Shown: one piece after another, positions 9,002 through 20,206 of the stretch
Layout of the letters: every line of letters starts with the position of its first letter
Position numbering within the stretch: position 1 is the first letter of the stretch
Notes under the pieces: generated by a model
Database searches by the model: none
Seen by the model: only the letters and a program-made list of their open reading frames with translations
What the model was told of the DNA's origin: nothing
NCBI RefSeq assembly: GCF_003287955.1
Contig: NZ_QMKP01000012.1
Span: 1-64,000, forward strand
Direction of reading: 5' to 3'
DNA: 64,000 bases
Source: Arthrobacter sp. AQ5-06
GTDB lineage: Bacteria; Actinomycetota; Actinomycetes; Actinomycetales; Micrococcaceae
Program-made: the position numbers and the translations under genes

Positions 9002-9814
9002 CTACGGGACCGGGGGGAGTTCCCAGGTTACGCCCGTACAGCCCTGGTCCCGCAGCAGCGCGTTGATGGTGCTGAAGGGCCGGGAGCCGAAGAACCCGCG
9101 CGACGCCGACAGCGGACTCGGGTGCGCACTGGAAACTACCGCCGCTCCGGACAGGAGCGGGCGGACACTTTCTGCGTCCCGTCCCCACAGCACCGCCACC
9201 AGCGGCGCGCTGCCGCCGTCGGGAATGCGCCGGTTGGCAACCGCGGTGACTGCCGCCGTCGTGATGGCCTCCCAGCCTTTGCCCCGGTGGGAGCCGGCAG
9301 CGCCGGCGCGGACGCTCATGACCCGGTTCAGCAGCAGGACGCCTTGGCTGGACCAAGCGGACAGGTCGCCGTGGACGCGGGCGGGAATGCCGAGATCGGC
9401 CTTCAGTTCGCGGTAGATATTCGCCAGGCTCCGCGGGATGGGGCGGGTCCGCGCGTCAACGGCGAAGGACAGGCCCACGGCGTGGCCCGGCGTCGGGTAG
9501 GGGTCCTGGCCAACCACCAGGACCTTCACCCCGGCCAGCGGCTGCCGGAAGGCGCGCAGAACGTTCGACGGCGACGGCAACACTTGGTGCCCCGCGGCGA
9601 CTTCCGCGGCCAGGGAGGTGAGAACGCCGCGGAGCTCACCTTCAACGGGGCGCAGCGCCTCCGCCCAGTCAGCAGCCATCAGCTCACTGAGCGGCAGCGC
9701 AGCCATCTCCGCGAAGCCAATGGCTTCCGCGGCGTCCGCCGCCAGCTCGAACAGTGCGTCAGAGTCAAACACGCTCCCATTCTCGCAGGCAACTCCGAGG
9801 GGTGGAAATGACAT
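9002..9814 (-). CDS. ung: Uracil-DNA glycosylase, family 1
   Basis: The enzyme removes uracil from DNA to start base excision repair. The catalytic water-activating Asp is in [16 protein letters not shown], and the His/Leu loop is in [18 protein letters not shown]. Both signature motifs are complete and the length is normal for family 1. I chose the ATG at 9814. A GTG at 9772 directly before [10 protein letters not shown] is a realistic shorter alternative, because neither start has a strong ribosome binding site. It is divergent from the DUF3263 gene with about 60 bases between the starts. Confidence 0.9.
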   Translation of the reverse strand: MSFPPLGVACENGSVFDSDALFELAADAAEAIGFAEMAALPLSELMAADWAEALRPVEGELRGVLTSLAAEVAAGHQVLPSPSNVLRAFRQPLAGVKVLVVGQDPYPTPGHAVGLSFAVDARTRPIPRSLANIYRELKADLGIPARVHGDLSAWSSQGVLLLNRVMSVRAGAAGSHRGKGWEAITTAAVTAVANRRIPDGGSAPLVAVLWGRDAESVRPLLSGAAVVSSAHPSPLSASRGFFGSRPFSTINALLRDQGCTGVTWELPPVP

Positions 9815-9877
9815 CCGTGTTATTCGCGCCGTAGCATGGGCAGGAGACTTTCTACCGAACCAGCGAAGGGGTGTGCC

Positions 9878-10207
9878 GTGGCGGAACCTGCTCGGGAACA
9901 CGTGCCGGAGCCGGAGGAGCGCGGCTCTTTGCTGGCGGATTTTACGCTCCGTGACTCCCCATTGAGCGGGCGCGACCAGCAGATGCTGGCACTGGAGCGG
10001 CAGTGGTGGAAGTACGCGGGGGCCAAGGAACAGGCCATCAGGGAGCTGTTCGATCTGTCGGCGACCCACTACTACCAGCTACTCAACGCCCTCATTGACA
10101 CCGAGGCTGCACTGGCCCACGACCCCATGCTGGTCAAGAGATTGCGTAGACTACGTACGTCGCGTCACCGGGCACGCACTGCACGACGCCTGGGTTCCGA
10201 CGCCTGA
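9878..10207 (+). CDS. DUF3263 domain-containing protein
   Basis: This is a small protein of 109 residues from an actinobacterial family of unknown function. The start is the GTG at 9878, with GAAGGGG at 9865-9871. The core shows [20 protein letters not shown] followed by [21 protein letters not shown], which looks like a helix-turn-helix. The C-terminal tail is rich in Arg ([17 protein letters not shown]), so nucleic acid binding is plausible. The LytR C-terminal domain gene follows 51 bases downstream on the same strand, a neighbourhood that is common in actinobacteria. Confidence 0.8.
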   Translation: MAEPAREHVPEPEERGSLLADFTLRDSPLSGRDQQMLALERQWWKYAGAKEQAIRELFDLSATHYYQLLNALIDTEAALAHDPMLVKRLRRLRTSRHRARTARRLGSDA

Positions 10208-10258
10208 CCACGCTCGTGCTGAGCCATCAGCAGCAATCAACAAGGACGTCTCCCCACC

Positions 10259-10876
10259 ATGACCAAATACGCTCGGGATGAATTCGATAGGGTTCCGGAG
10301 TCCGCCTCTCGGCAAGGCGTCCACCGTGCGGCTTCAGCGCCTGTCCGCCGCAAGCTGTGGCCCATCCTTGCGGTGGGGATTCTGGCATTGGCCATCGGAG
10401 TGGTGTCCTTCCTGATCCTTCCCAAGTTGGGGTTCACGCAGGCCGGCAGTGAAGCCTCCACCAGCCTGGAATCAACCGCGGCACCTGAGGCAAGCGCGGC
10501 ACCGTCGGTCACCGCTGAATCTTCCGCGAACCCGGAGCCCTCTGAGAGCCCGGACGCCGAGCCCAGCGCTTCGCCCAGTAATGTTCCCTCTACGGCTGAA
10601 CTGGACAAGACCCAGGGCGTTGCCATCTACAACGCGGCCGGCACGGCCGGGCTCGCCGGACGCATCAGCTCGAAGGTCCAAGCCGATGGCTGGACGCTGG
10701 GCCAGGTGGGGAACTGGGGCGGCGCACCGCAGCAGACATCCGCAATCTTCTATTCGGGCCCGGCGCAGAAAGCCAACGCCGAAGCAGTCTCGGAACTCCT
10801 GAACATCCCTACCCTGGTGGAGAGCCAGGAATTCCAGGTGCCGTTGGTTGTTGTCCTGGGGCCGGGCTACCAGTAA
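10259..10876 (+). CDS. Membrane-anchored LytR C-terminal domain protein
   Basis: This protein of 205 residues has a short cytoplasmic N-terminus and one membrane segment (about residues 35-58, LWPILAVGILALAIGVVSF). A long linker rich in Ala, Ser, Glu and Pro follows. The extracytoplasmic LytR_C domain occupies about residues 115-205, with the pattern VAIYNAAGTAGLAGRIS, then GNWGGA and VVVLGPGYQ. It lacks the LytR-CpsA-Psr transferase domain, so it is not itself a ligase of wall polymers. A role at the cell envelope is inferred from topology. Confidence 0.82.
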   Translation: MTKYARDEFDRVPESASRQGVHRAASAPVRRKLWPILAVGILALAIGVVSFLILPKLGFTQAGSEASTSLESTAAPEASAAPSVTAESSANPEPSESPDAEPSASPSNVPSTAELDKTQGVAIYNAAGTAGLAGRISSKVQADGWTLGQVGNWGGAPQQTSAIFYSGPAQKANAEAVSELLNIPTLVESQEFQVPLVVVLGPGYQ

Positions 10877-11034
10877 CGCCTCGCGGTCACGCCTGAATAA
10901 CTTTTGGGCACCGGAGCGGCCGTGTGGTTCGGCCCGCCGGACGGCTTGTCGCTAGAGTGATTTCAGGCTTCGGTCCGTAACAAGCGGCACACTTCCGACG
11001 GGGACCGACGGCACGACGGAAAAGAGTGGACATC

Positions 11035-11241
11035 ATGGCATTGGGAACGGTTAAGTGGTTCAACGCCGAAAAGGGCTACGGCTTTATTACGGTGGACGGC
11101 TCCGGGGACGATGTCTTTGTGCACTGGTCGGCCATTGAGGGCGAAGGTTACCGCGCCCTGGACGAGGGACAGCGCGTCGAGCTTGAAGTCGGCGAAGGCG
11201 AGAAAGGCCCGCAGGCAGAAAGCGTCCGGCCCGCGCAGTGA
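11035..11241 (+). CDS. Cold-shock protein, CspA family
   Basis: This is a 68-residue single-stranded nucleic acid chaperone. RNP1 is KGYGFITV and RNP2 is DVFVHWS, with [11 protein letters not shown] at the N-terminus. The ATG at 11035 follows GGAAAAGAG. About 75 bases of untranslated leader lie below a possible TAGAGT -10 element at 10953-10958. The stop codon overlaps the GTG start of the following lipoprotein gene, an unusual partner for a csp gene. Confidence 0.92.
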   Translation: MALGTVKWFNAEKGYGFITVDGSGDDVFVHWSAIEGEGYRALDEGQRVELEVGEGEKGPQAESVRPAQ

Positions 11242-12518
11242 TCTCCCGCAGCTTGCGTTCAACAATCGTCCGCACAACTACAGGGGCGGCACTCCTGTTG
11301 GCCCTGGCCGGCTGCGCCGGAGCAGGCGGCAACGCCCGCGTTGAATCCGCCGAAGCATCCGGAGACGGCACGCTGCGGATCGGCCTGATCCAGGACAGCA
11401 CAGGGGAGCAGGCCTTCCTCAACGACTCTCAGCTCGCCGCGGCCCAGCTTGCCATCAAGGAAATCAATGCGGCCGGCGGTCACAAGGGCAGGCCTGTTGA
11501 CCTGGTGGTAGGCGCCGGTGATGGCGCCGACTCCCAGGCGAGGAATCTGGCCTCAGCCAAGGTTGATGCGGTGATCGGCCCCACGGATTCGAGTCACGCC
11601 GCCGCCGCCATCGACGTCCTCTCGGCCGCGCGGGTCCCGCTCGTCTCGCCGGCAAACTCTGCTGCCGGCCTGTCCCGCTACAAGAGCGGCGGCTATTACT
11701 TCAGGACGGCGGCGGCGGACGTTGCGCAGGCCTCGGTGCTGGTGAAACTGGCCAAGGACGGCGGCGCCAAGAGCGTTGCCGTGGTCTACCAGGACAGTGC
11801 CTACGGCAAGGACGTTTCGGCCGCGGTGGCCGGCGCCGCCAAGAACGCCGGCCTGGAGACTGTCTCCACCACCGCATTCAAGCCCGGCGACGTCGGGAAC
11901 GCGGCAGCCGCTGCCAAGGCCGCTAAGCCTGACGCCGTAGTGCTCATCGCCAGGGACGATGCCCAGGGCGCCACTGCCGAGCTCAATAACGCGGGGCTTT
12001 CGGGCAAGAGCATCATCCTGAGCGACGGCGCCTTCGCCCAGTACGGTTCGGGGCTGGGGTCCAAGGCCCTCGACGGCGCCCGTGCAGTGGTGCCGGGCTT
12101 GTTGCCGTCTGCGGACTTCCAAGCCCGTCTTGTGTCGGTCAACCGTGCATTGAAAGACCTTTCGTTTGCCGCAGAGACCTACGACGCCGTGAACCTCGCG
12201 GTCCTGGCGGCAGCGAAGGCCGACGACGATGCCGGCCGCTCCATCGCCGCCAACCTGATCGCCGTGTCCGGCGGGGCAGCTGGCGGTCAGCCCGCCACGC
12301 AGGGCTCCGGCCCAGCCACCAAGCCGTGCCTGTCCTACACCGACTGCCTCGCGGTCCTGAAGACCGGGGCGGACATTAATTACGACGGCGAATCAGGGCC
12401 GGTTGCCTTCGATTCCAACGGTGACATCACCACTGCCAATTACATGGTGTTCACCTACGGCGCAGACAACAGGGCAGTGCTCAGCGGCCGTGAGGCAGCA
12501 GGCCGGGCGGCAGGCTGA
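11238..12518 (+). CDS. ABC transporter substrate-binding lipoprotein, branched-chain amino acid type
   Basis: This is a periplasmic-binding-protein type 1 lipoprotein of 426 residues. The signal peptide ends in the lipobox LALAGC, followed by a Gly/Ala-rich linker. The mature part shows the LivJ-like pattern [14 protein letters not shown], then [10 protein letters not shown] and [10 protein letters not shown]. The GTG start overlaps the cold-shock gene stop by four bases. No permease or ATPase gene follows, so it is an orphan: it may serve a distant transporter, or act as a sensor. The ligand cannot be told from sequence. Confidence 0.82.
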   Translation: MISRSLRSTIVRTTTGAALLLALAGCAGAGGNARVESAEASGDGTLRIGLIQDSTGEQAFLNDSQLAAAQLAIKEINAAGGHKGRPVDLVVGAGDGADSQARNLASAKVDAVIGPTDSSHAAAAIDVLSAARVPLVSPANSAAGLSRYKSGGYYFRTAAADVAQASVLVKLAKDGGAKSVAVVYQDSAYGKDVSAAVAGAAKNAGLETVSTTAFKPGDVGNAAAAAKAAKPDAVVLIARDDAQGATAELNNAGLSGKSIILSDGAFAQYGSGLGSKALDGARAVVPGLLPSADFQARLVSVNRALKDLSFAAETYDAVNLAVLAAAKADDDAGRSIAANLIAVSGGAAGGQPATQGSGPATKPCLSYTDCLAVLKTGADINYDGESGPVAFDSNGDITTANYMVFTYGADNRAVLSGREAAGRAAG

Positions 12519-12569
12519 TCGCCAGTGGCGAACGGGTCGCCCTGACAGGGCGATCTGCGGGACCTTTCG

Positions 12570-14439
<1,870 letters not shown>

Positions 14440-14472
14440 CCCCCGGCGCCCGGACTACGTTCCGCGCAAACC

Positions 14473-14514
14473 ACAATGCGGCCCCCTCCACTGGAGGGGG
14501 CCGCATTGTTTTGC
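14473..14514 (+). terminator. Intrinsic terminator after groEL
   Basis: A perfect 17-bp stem (left arm 14473-14489, right arm 14493-14509) with a three-base ACT loop is followed by a short T run (TTTT). It lies 34 bases after the groEL stop codon. Confidence 0.9.
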
Positions 14515-14695
14515 CTGGTTGATGACCCGTGGCCGGCGCCTCGTTGCCTCGCGTGCCGGCGCCGGGCCGCGCTACTTGCGGGCCGTGGCCAGCATTCCTT
14601 CGGCCGCGCTTCGACTTCGGCGTCAAGACTTTTCGGTAAGCGGTTTCCCGCAAGCTGGCTGAGCAGTTGTCAGCGCCGTCTGGCAGGATGGTTCC

Positions 14696-15754
14696 GTGAC
14701 AATTACTGCAGCGGCCGACGGTTCGGCTTTAGGAAATCCCGGCCCGGCCGGTTGGGCCTGGTATGTGAACGACGACTGCTGGCGGGCCGGGGGATGGCCG
14801 CACGGCACCAACAACCAGGGCGAGCTGATGGCCGTCCTTGACCTGTTCCGCGCCACGGCGCACGTCCCGGAGGAGGACCTGAACGTCCTGTGCGACAGCC
14901 AGTACGTGATCAACTCCATCACCAAATGGATGCCGGGATGGAAACGCAAGGGCTGGCGCAAGGCCGACGGAAAACCCGTCCTGAATGTGGAGCTGCTCAA
15001 GGAACTTGACCGGGAAATCGCCGGCCGGAAATACACCTTCGAATGGGTCAAGGGCCACGCAGGACACGACCTCAATGAGGCAGCCGATGTCCGCGCGCGT
15101 GCCGCCGCCACCGCGTACCAGCAGGGTGTGGCAGCACGTTCAGGCCCAGGCTTCGCGGGAGCCCCGGCAGCCGACAGCCGGGCAGCAGGCGACCCGGTTG
15201 AGGTCAGCCCTGGGGCCGGCACTGCAGTGGCAAGCAACGAAGCCGCCACAACGGCCGGCCTGCAGGCCGCCACCACCGTCGGCGGTGCTGGCTCCTACGG
15301 TCAGAGCTCGTACGGTCAGGACCCCTTCAGCCAAGGCCCCTACGACGAGCCGGACCTCTTCAGCGAGCTGGAGAGCGGCTCCTTCGTCCCGTCGGAGTCC
15401 GCCGGTGCTGAGACCAGCCCCGAATCGATCGTCGAGGCACTTGAGCGCGAATTGTCAGGCCCCGACGTCCGTGGTGACATCGGCCGCACCGGTGTCCTCC
15501 TGCACCCTGATTTTATGGAGATCGGAACCTCGGGCAGAGTATGGACCCGTGACGCCACGATGATGGCGCTGGAAGAGGAACCGGGCCAGCACACGGAACT
15601 GGAGATCCTGGGTGCGGACCGCATCGGCACCAGCGCGATCCTGCTGACGTGCCGAAGCTACTCGCGCTCGGGCACGGCTCTCCATAGCTCACTGTGGGTC
15701 CTGGACGGCAACAGATGGCGGCTCCGATTCCGCCAGGGGACGCGGGAGGCCTAG
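14696..15754 (+). CDS. rnhA: Ribonuclease HI with a C-terminal DUF4440-like domain
   Basis: This protein of 352 residues has the RNase HI fold at about residues 1-145. The catalytic acidic residues are visible as ADGSALGNPGPAGWAW, then NNQGELMAV, CDSQYVINSI and KGHAGHDLNEAAD. RNase HI degrades RNA in RNA-DNA hybrids. A low-complexity linker rich in Ala, Gly, Ser and Tyr spans residues 150-235. The final 110 residues (SIVEALERELSGPDVRGDIG to WRLRFRQGT) look like a DUF4440/NTF2-like domain. The GTG start has AGGA at a spacing of seven. The RNase part is certain; the C-terminal assignment is from pattern only. Confidence 0.87.
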   Translation: MTITAAADGSALGNPGPAGWAWYVNDDCWRAGGWPHGTNNQGELMAVLDLFRATAHVPEEDLNVLCDSQYVINSITKWMPGWKRKGWRKADGKPVLNVELLKELDREIAGRKYTFEWVKGHAGHDLNEAADVRARAAATAYQQGVAARSGPGFAGAPAADSRAAGDPVEVSPGAGTAVASNEAATTAGLQAATTVGGAGSYGQSSYGQDPFSQGPYDEPDLFSELESGSFVPSESAGAETSPESIVEALERELSGPDVRGDIGRTGVLLHPDFMEIGTSGRVWTRDATMMALEEEPGQHTELEILGADRIGTSAILLTCRSYSRSGTALHSSLWVLDGNRWRLRFRQGTREA

Positions 15755-15774
15755 AGGCCACTTCGGCTGCGGAC

Positions 15775-16062
15775 TCAGCTGAAGCGCTGGGTGTTGCCCT
15801 GTTCCGCCTGGGCGTAGGTGGACGCTGCCGATGCAAGGGCCATGTTGATTGACGCAAGCGACGCCTCAACCTTGCCCTGGGTGAGTGTCCACTCGGTCAC
15901 CAGGGCCTGGAAGTTGTTGGCAGCCGAGCCGCGCCAGGTGGACTGCAGCTCGTCCAGGCCGCGCTTCATGGTCTGGACGTCGGAGCTGATCCGGTCCACG
16001 GTTGCTTTGACGTTGGCCGACTTGAGCTGAAGGAGTTCGGTGTCGACGGAAATGATGCTCAT
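15775..16062 (-). CDS. WXG100-family (EsxA-like) small protein
   Basis: This 95-residue helical protein carries the WXG hairpin as STWRGSAANNF near residue 43. It starts MSIISVDTELLQLKSANV and ends in an Ala-rich helix. WXG100 proteins are secreted as dimers by type VII (ESX) systems. No ESX core gene is in the window and no partner gene lies next to it. I chose the ATG at 16062, preceded by GAGAGG, over a longer form starting at 16095. Confidence 0.88.
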   Translation of the reverse strand: MSIISVDTELLQLKSANVKATVDRISSDVQTMKRGLDELQSTWRGSAANNFQALVTEWTLTQGKVEASLASINMALASAASTYAQAEQGNTQRFS

Positions 16063-16171
16063 GGCTTGCTGCCTCTCGAAGTTGTGGGACAGCATCTGCT
16101 GCCCGCCCGGCTGCTCCGGGCCACTACAGCGAGCCTACGGACGGGCACTGCCCGCACGCTAGGCTCCATGG

Positions 16172-17719
16172 CTATATGTGGATAACCTTGCCGTCTCCGT
16201 GGCCTCCGTCCAGAGGATTTCCATCTTGCGCGGCCGATCCGCCCGAGTGGGCCTCGCCTGAGTGGTCACCGTCGGAGTGAGCCTCGTCGGTGGCGTCGTC
16301 CCGGACAGGCAGGCTGACCACCAGGGTGGCCCCGCCGCCGTCGGTCTTTTCCACCCTGACGGACCCGCCGTGCGATCCCACGATGGCAGCCACAATCGCG
16401 AGCCCCAGGCCGCTGCCGCCGGTTTCACGCGTCCGGGACGTGTCCGCGCGGTAGAAACGCTCGAACACCTTGGACGCATCGTCTTCTGAGATGCCAGGGC
16501 CGTGGTCCCGGACCTCGATCACGGCAAGCGGCTGCCCGCCGTCGGAGGTCCGGATGCCAACGGCGAGTTCGATCGGGCTGCCTTCCGGGGTGTAGCGCAG
16601 GGCATTGCCCACCAGGTTCCCCACCACCTGGCGTAGTTTTGCTTGGTCACCGAGCACCGGCGCGGGTGCGGCCGGACCGTCACCAAGGCCGACCAGTGAG
16701 ATGGGGCGCGTGCGGTCGCTTGCCTGCGTGTCCACCACCGCATCGTGGGCGAGCAGCTGGAGGTCAACTGGCTTTTGCTGGAGCGGGCGCTGTTCGTCCA
16801 GGCGAGCCAGCAGCAGGAGGTCCTCCACCATCGAACCCATGCGTTTGGCTTCGCTTTCGATCCGCCCCATTGCCGTGGCCACGTCTTCGTCGGTGGCCAG
16901 CGCGCCATGGCGGTAGAGCTCGGAAAAACCCCTGATGGTCACCAGCGGGGTACGCAGCTCGTGGGAGGCGTCGGCCGCGAACCGGCGCATTCTGCCTTCG
17001 GATGCGGTCCGGGCGGCGAAGGCCGTCTCGATATGCGCCAGCATGGCGTTCAGTGAGCTGCCGAGCCGCCCCACTTCCGTGCCGGGATTTTCGACGTCCA
17101 CACGCCTGGAAAGGTCGCCGGCGGCGATGGCAGCTGCGGTCTTTTCCACCTTGGCCAGTGGCCGGAATGACCGGGACACGGTCCAGCTGGCGATCAGGGA
17201 GGCCAGCAGCAGGGTGAGCAGGCCGACGCCGGAGACCACCAGGGTGGCGTGCTTGAGGACATCGTCCACGCTTTGCAGCGGTAAGCCGATAACAACCACG
17301 GCAGGACGCCCGCCATTGAGTACGGTCACCGCGACCACCCGCCAGTTCTGGCCGTCGGTGCCCCTGACCTGATACGGGCGGGTTCCCCGGTCCTGGGCGT
17401 CCTCGACGGAGATGGCGGTGATGTCCGGATGGTCCTCCGGATCGCCCCCGAAGAGCTGGGGGTCCTCGCCGGGGGTGTAGAGGATCAGCGAATAGTCAGT
17501 AGGGACCATCGGGTTTGGTGCCTGCAGCTGGGTGAACGAGCGCTGCTTGCTGGCGAGGTCAACGGCGGCGTACAGCTTGTCATCCACCTGACCCTGAAGG
17601 TAGCTGTGCAGAAGGGTGAGGGTGCCGGCGCCGGTTGAGGTCAGCGCAACAATCAGCAGTGCCATGATCATGGCCACCAGCTGGGACCTCAACGAGGCCG
17701 ATTTCCACCGCTGCAGCAA
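16172..17719 (-). CDS. Sensor histidine kinase (HAMP, HisKA, HATPase)
   Basis: This is a membrane-bound kinase of 515 residues. Membrane segment 1 is at about 15-40, an extracytoplasmic sensor domain spans about 40-160, and membrane segment 2 is at 160-185. A HAMP domain leads to the H-box SHELRTPL. The N-box is GNLVGNALRYTP, G1 is DHGPGI and G2 is GGSGLGLAIV. The C-terminal 40 residues are rich in Asp, Gly and His and look disordered. The start is a TTG two bases after the response regulator stop, so the pair is one operon. The layout is that of the mycobacterial TcrY/TrcS type; the stimulus is unknown. Confidence 0.92.
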   Translation of the reverse strand: MLQRWKSASLRSQLVAMIMALLIVALTSTGAGTLTLLHSYLQGQVDDKLYAAVDLASKQRSFTQLQAPNPMVPTDYSLILYTPGEDPQLFGGDPEDHPDITAISVEDAQDRGTRPYQVRGTDGQNWRVVAVTVLNGGRPAVVVIGLPLQSVDDVLKHATLVVSGVGLLTLLLASLIASWTVSRSFRPLAKVEKTAAAIAAGDLSRRVDVENPGTEVGRLGSSLNAMLAHIETAFAARTASEGRMRRFAADASHELRTPLVTIRGFSELYRHGALATDEDVATAMGRIESEAKRMGSMVEDLLLLARLDEQRPLQQKPVDLQLLAHDAVVDTQASDRTRPISLVGLGDGPAAPAPVLGDQAKLRQVVGNLVGNALRYTPEGSPIELAVGIRTSDGGQPLAVIEVRDHGPGISEDDASKVFERFYRADTSRTRETGGSGLGLAIVAAIVGSHGGSVRVEKTDGGGATLVVSLPVRDDATDEAHSDGDHSGEAHSGGSAAQDGNPLDGGHGDGKVIHI

Positions 17720-17721
17720 GG

Positions 17722-18432
17722 TCAGCGCTTCTCTGCCGTCCGGAGCACGTAGCCGACTCCGCGTTTGGTCTGGATCAGGGCGGGTGCGTCCGGATCAATG
17801 TCCACTTTGCGCCGGAGGTAGGAGATGTAGGACTCCACAATCGAAGCGTCCCCGTTGAAGTTGTACTCCCAGACGTGGTCCAGGATCTGGGATTTCGACA
17901 GCACCCGGTTGGGGTTCAGCATGAGGTACCGGAGGAGCTTGAACTCAGTGGGGGAGAGTTCAATGACGGTGCCGCCGCGGCGCACCTCGTGGGCGTCGTC
18001 GTCGAGCTCCAGGTCGTCCACCCGGATAACGGCGTCGTCGTCGAGCATGGGCTGGGTGCGGCGCAGGACGGCGCGGATGCGGGCCACTACTTCGTCCAGG
18101 CTGAACGGCTTGGTGACGTAGTCATCCCCGCCCACGGTGAGGCCGGTGACCTTGTCCTCGGTGTCGTCCTTCGCCGTGAGGAACAGGACCGGGAAGTGCT
18201 TGCCGGAAGCCCGCAGCTTGCGGGTGACGGTGAAGCCGTCCATGTCCGGCAGCATCACGTCCAGCACCGCCAGATCGGGCGCGTGGAGCTCAGCGGCGGC
18301 CAGCGCATCACGGCCGTTGGCGGCAGAGACCACCTCGAAGCCTGCGAACCGGAGCGAGGTGGACAGCAGCTCGCGGATGTTGGGCTCGTCATCAACAACT
18401 AGCAGCTTGGCTTCTGGGCCGGTCTTCTTCAT
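17722..18432 (-). CDS. OmpR/PhoB-family response regulator
   Basis: This response regulator has about 236 residues. The receiver domain shows the acidic pair VVDDEP, the phospho-acceptor in LDVMLPDMDG and the conserved Lys in TKPF. The winged-helix DNA-binding domain follows (LSPTEFKLLRYLMLNPNRV, then ESYISYLRRKVD and RGVGYVLR). I took the ATG at 18432 before KKTGPEAKLL; an in-frame start at 18489 would add 19 residues. It is the first gene of a two-gene operon with the kinase. Confidence 0.93.
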   Translation of the reverse strand: MKKTGPEAKLLVVDDEPNIRELLSTSLRFAGFEVVSAANGRDALAAAELHAPDLAVLDVMLPDMDGFTVTRKLRASGKHFPVLFLTAKDDTEDKVTGLTVGGDDYVTKPFSLDEVVARIRAVLRRTQPMLDDDAVIRVDDLELDDDAHEVRRGGTVIELSPTEFKLLRYLMLNPNRVLSKSQILDHVWEYNFNGDASIVESYISYLRRKVDIDPDAPALIQTKRGVGYVLRTAEKR

Positions 18433-18549
18433 GCTCCCATCATGCTCCCAGAAACTGTGAGTTTTCTGGATGGATGGTGGGTGTTCCATGGGGAGCCCGC
18501 TCGTGGTGGTGACCGTCCAGATCGCTGGACAGGAACATCGGGTGACCTT

Positions 18550-20193
18550 TTAGGCGGCGCCGACATCCTTGGCATCCATGATCCGGTAGGCATACCCCTG
18601 CTCTGCCAGGAAGCGCTGCCGTTTGGCCGCGAAATCCTGGTCCAGGGTGTCCCGGGCCACCAACGAGTAGAAGCGGGCCGCCCGGCCGTCCTTCTTGGGG
18701 CGCAGCAGACGGCCCAGCCGCTGGGCTTCCTCCTGCCGCGACCCGAAGGAACCGGAGACCTGGATGGCCACCGAGGCCTCCGGCAGGTCGATGGAGAAGT
18801 TGGCCACCTTGGACACCACCAGCGTGTGCACATCGCCGGCGCGGAATGCATCGAAGAGCTTCTGCCGTTCCTTGACCGACGTGTCGCCCTTGATGACGGG
18901 AGCCTGCAGGCGCTCGCCGATCTCGTCCAGCTGATCAATGTATTGACCGATAACCAGCAGCTGCTCGCCCTGGTGGCGGGCCACCAACTGTTCAACGATC
19001 AGGGTCTTGGACTCCGACGTGGCGCACAGCCGGTATTTGTCCGCGTCCTCGGCCATGGCATAGGCCACGCGTTCGTCCCTGGGCAGGTCGATCCGGACCT
19101 CCACACAGTCAGCGGGGGCGATGTAGCCCTGCGCCTCGATGTCCTTCCAGGGCGCGTCGTACCGTTTGGGCCCGATCAGGCTGAAGACCTCGCCTTCGCG
19201 GCCGTCTTCGCGCACAAGGGTGGCGGTGAGGCCCAGCCGGCGCCGGGCCTGCAGGTCCGCGGTCATCCGGAAGATCGGAGCCGGCAAGAGGTGGACTTCG
19301 TCATAGATGATCAGGCCCCAGTCGTGGCCATCCAGTAGCTCCAAGTGCGCGTACAGGCCGCCGCGTTTGGTGGTGAGGACCTGGTACGTGGCGATGGTGA
19401 CCGGGCGGACCTCCTTGACCGCGCCCGAGTACTCGCCGATTTCATCCTCCGTCAGGGACGTCCGCTTGAGCAGCTCGTCCTTCCACTGCCGGGCGGCCAC
19501 CGTGTTGGTCACCAGGATGAGGGTGGTGGTGGAGCTCGTGGCCATGGCTGCGGCACCCACCAGGGTCTTCCCCGCCCCGCAGGGCAGCACCACCACGCCG
19601 CTGCCGCCGGCCCAGAAATTCTCGGTGGCGAGCTGCTGGTACGGGCGGAGCTTCCAGCCGTCCTCGTTCAGGGCGATCAGGTGGGGTTTACCGTCGACGT
19701 AGCCGGCCAGGTCCTCCGCCGGCCAGCCGATTTTCAGCAGCAGCTGCTTGAGCTGGCCGCGCTGTGAGGAGTGGACCACGATGGTTTCGCCGTCGATCCG
19801 GGGCCCCAGCAAGGGCTGGATTTTTTTGGCCCGGATGACCTCCTCCAACACCGGGTAGTCGTCCGTGCGCATCACCAGGCCGTGCTGGGGGTCCTTCTCC
19901 AGCCGCAGCCGCCCGTACCGGGACATGGTCTCTTCGACGTCGATCAGCAGCGAATGCGGCACCGGGAACCGCGAGTATTTGAGCAGGGTGTCCAGGACCT
20001 TTTCCGCGTCCAGGCCGGCGGCGCGTGCGTTCCACAGGCCCAGGGGCGTCAGGCGGTAGCTGTGCATGTGCTCCGGAGCGCGCTCCAGTTCGGCGAAGGG
20101 GGCGATGGCGTGGCGCGCCTCGGTGGCCAGTTCGTGGTCCACTTCGAGCAGGATGGTTTTGTCACTTTGGACGATCAGCGGGCCGTCGTTCAC
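18550..20193 (-). CDS. XPB-like DNA repair helicase
   Basis: This is a superfamily 2 helicase of the bacterial XPB (ERCC3) group, with 547 residues. The Walker A motif is LPCGAGKT, the DEAH-type box is DEVH, and the XPB-specific RED-like motif is LVREDGRE. Motif VI is QRLGRLLRPK. The N-terminal 170 residues correspond to the damage-recognition-like domain. The GTG at 20193 is preceded by AAGGA at a spacing of nine bases. The helicase-associated gene lies 13 bases upstream, and the two are probably one operon. Actinobacterial XPB has 3'-5' helicase and ATPase activity; its cellular role is not well defined. Confidence 0.93.
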   Translation of the reverse strand: MNDGPLIVQSDKTILLEVDHELATEARHAIAPFAELERAPEHMHSYRLTPLGLWNARAAGLDAEKVLDTLLKYSRFPVPHSLLIDVEETMSRYGRLRLEKDPQHGLVMRTDDYPVLEEVIRAKKIQPLLGPRIDGETIVVHSSQRGQLKQLLLKIGWPAEDLAGYVDGKPHLIALNEDGWKLRPYQQLATENFWAGGSGVVVLPCGAGKTLVGAAAMATSSTTTLILVTNTVAARQWKDELLKRTSLTEDEIGEYSGAVKEVRPVTIATYQVLTTKRGGLYAHLELLDGHDWGLIIYDEVHLLPAPIFRMTADLQARRRLGLTATLVREDGREGEVFSLIGPKRYDAPWKDIEAQGYIAPADCVEVRIDLPRDERVAYAMAEDADKYRLCATSESKTLIVEQLVARHQGEQLLVIGQYIDQLDEIGERLQAPVIKGDTSVKERQKLFDAFRAGDVHTLVVSKVANFSIDLPEASVAIQVSGSFGSRQEEAQRLGRLLRPKKDGRAARFYSLVARDTLDQDFAAKRQRFLAEQGYAYRIMDAKDVGAA

Positions 20194-20206
20194 GCGGGGG
20201 AGTCCT

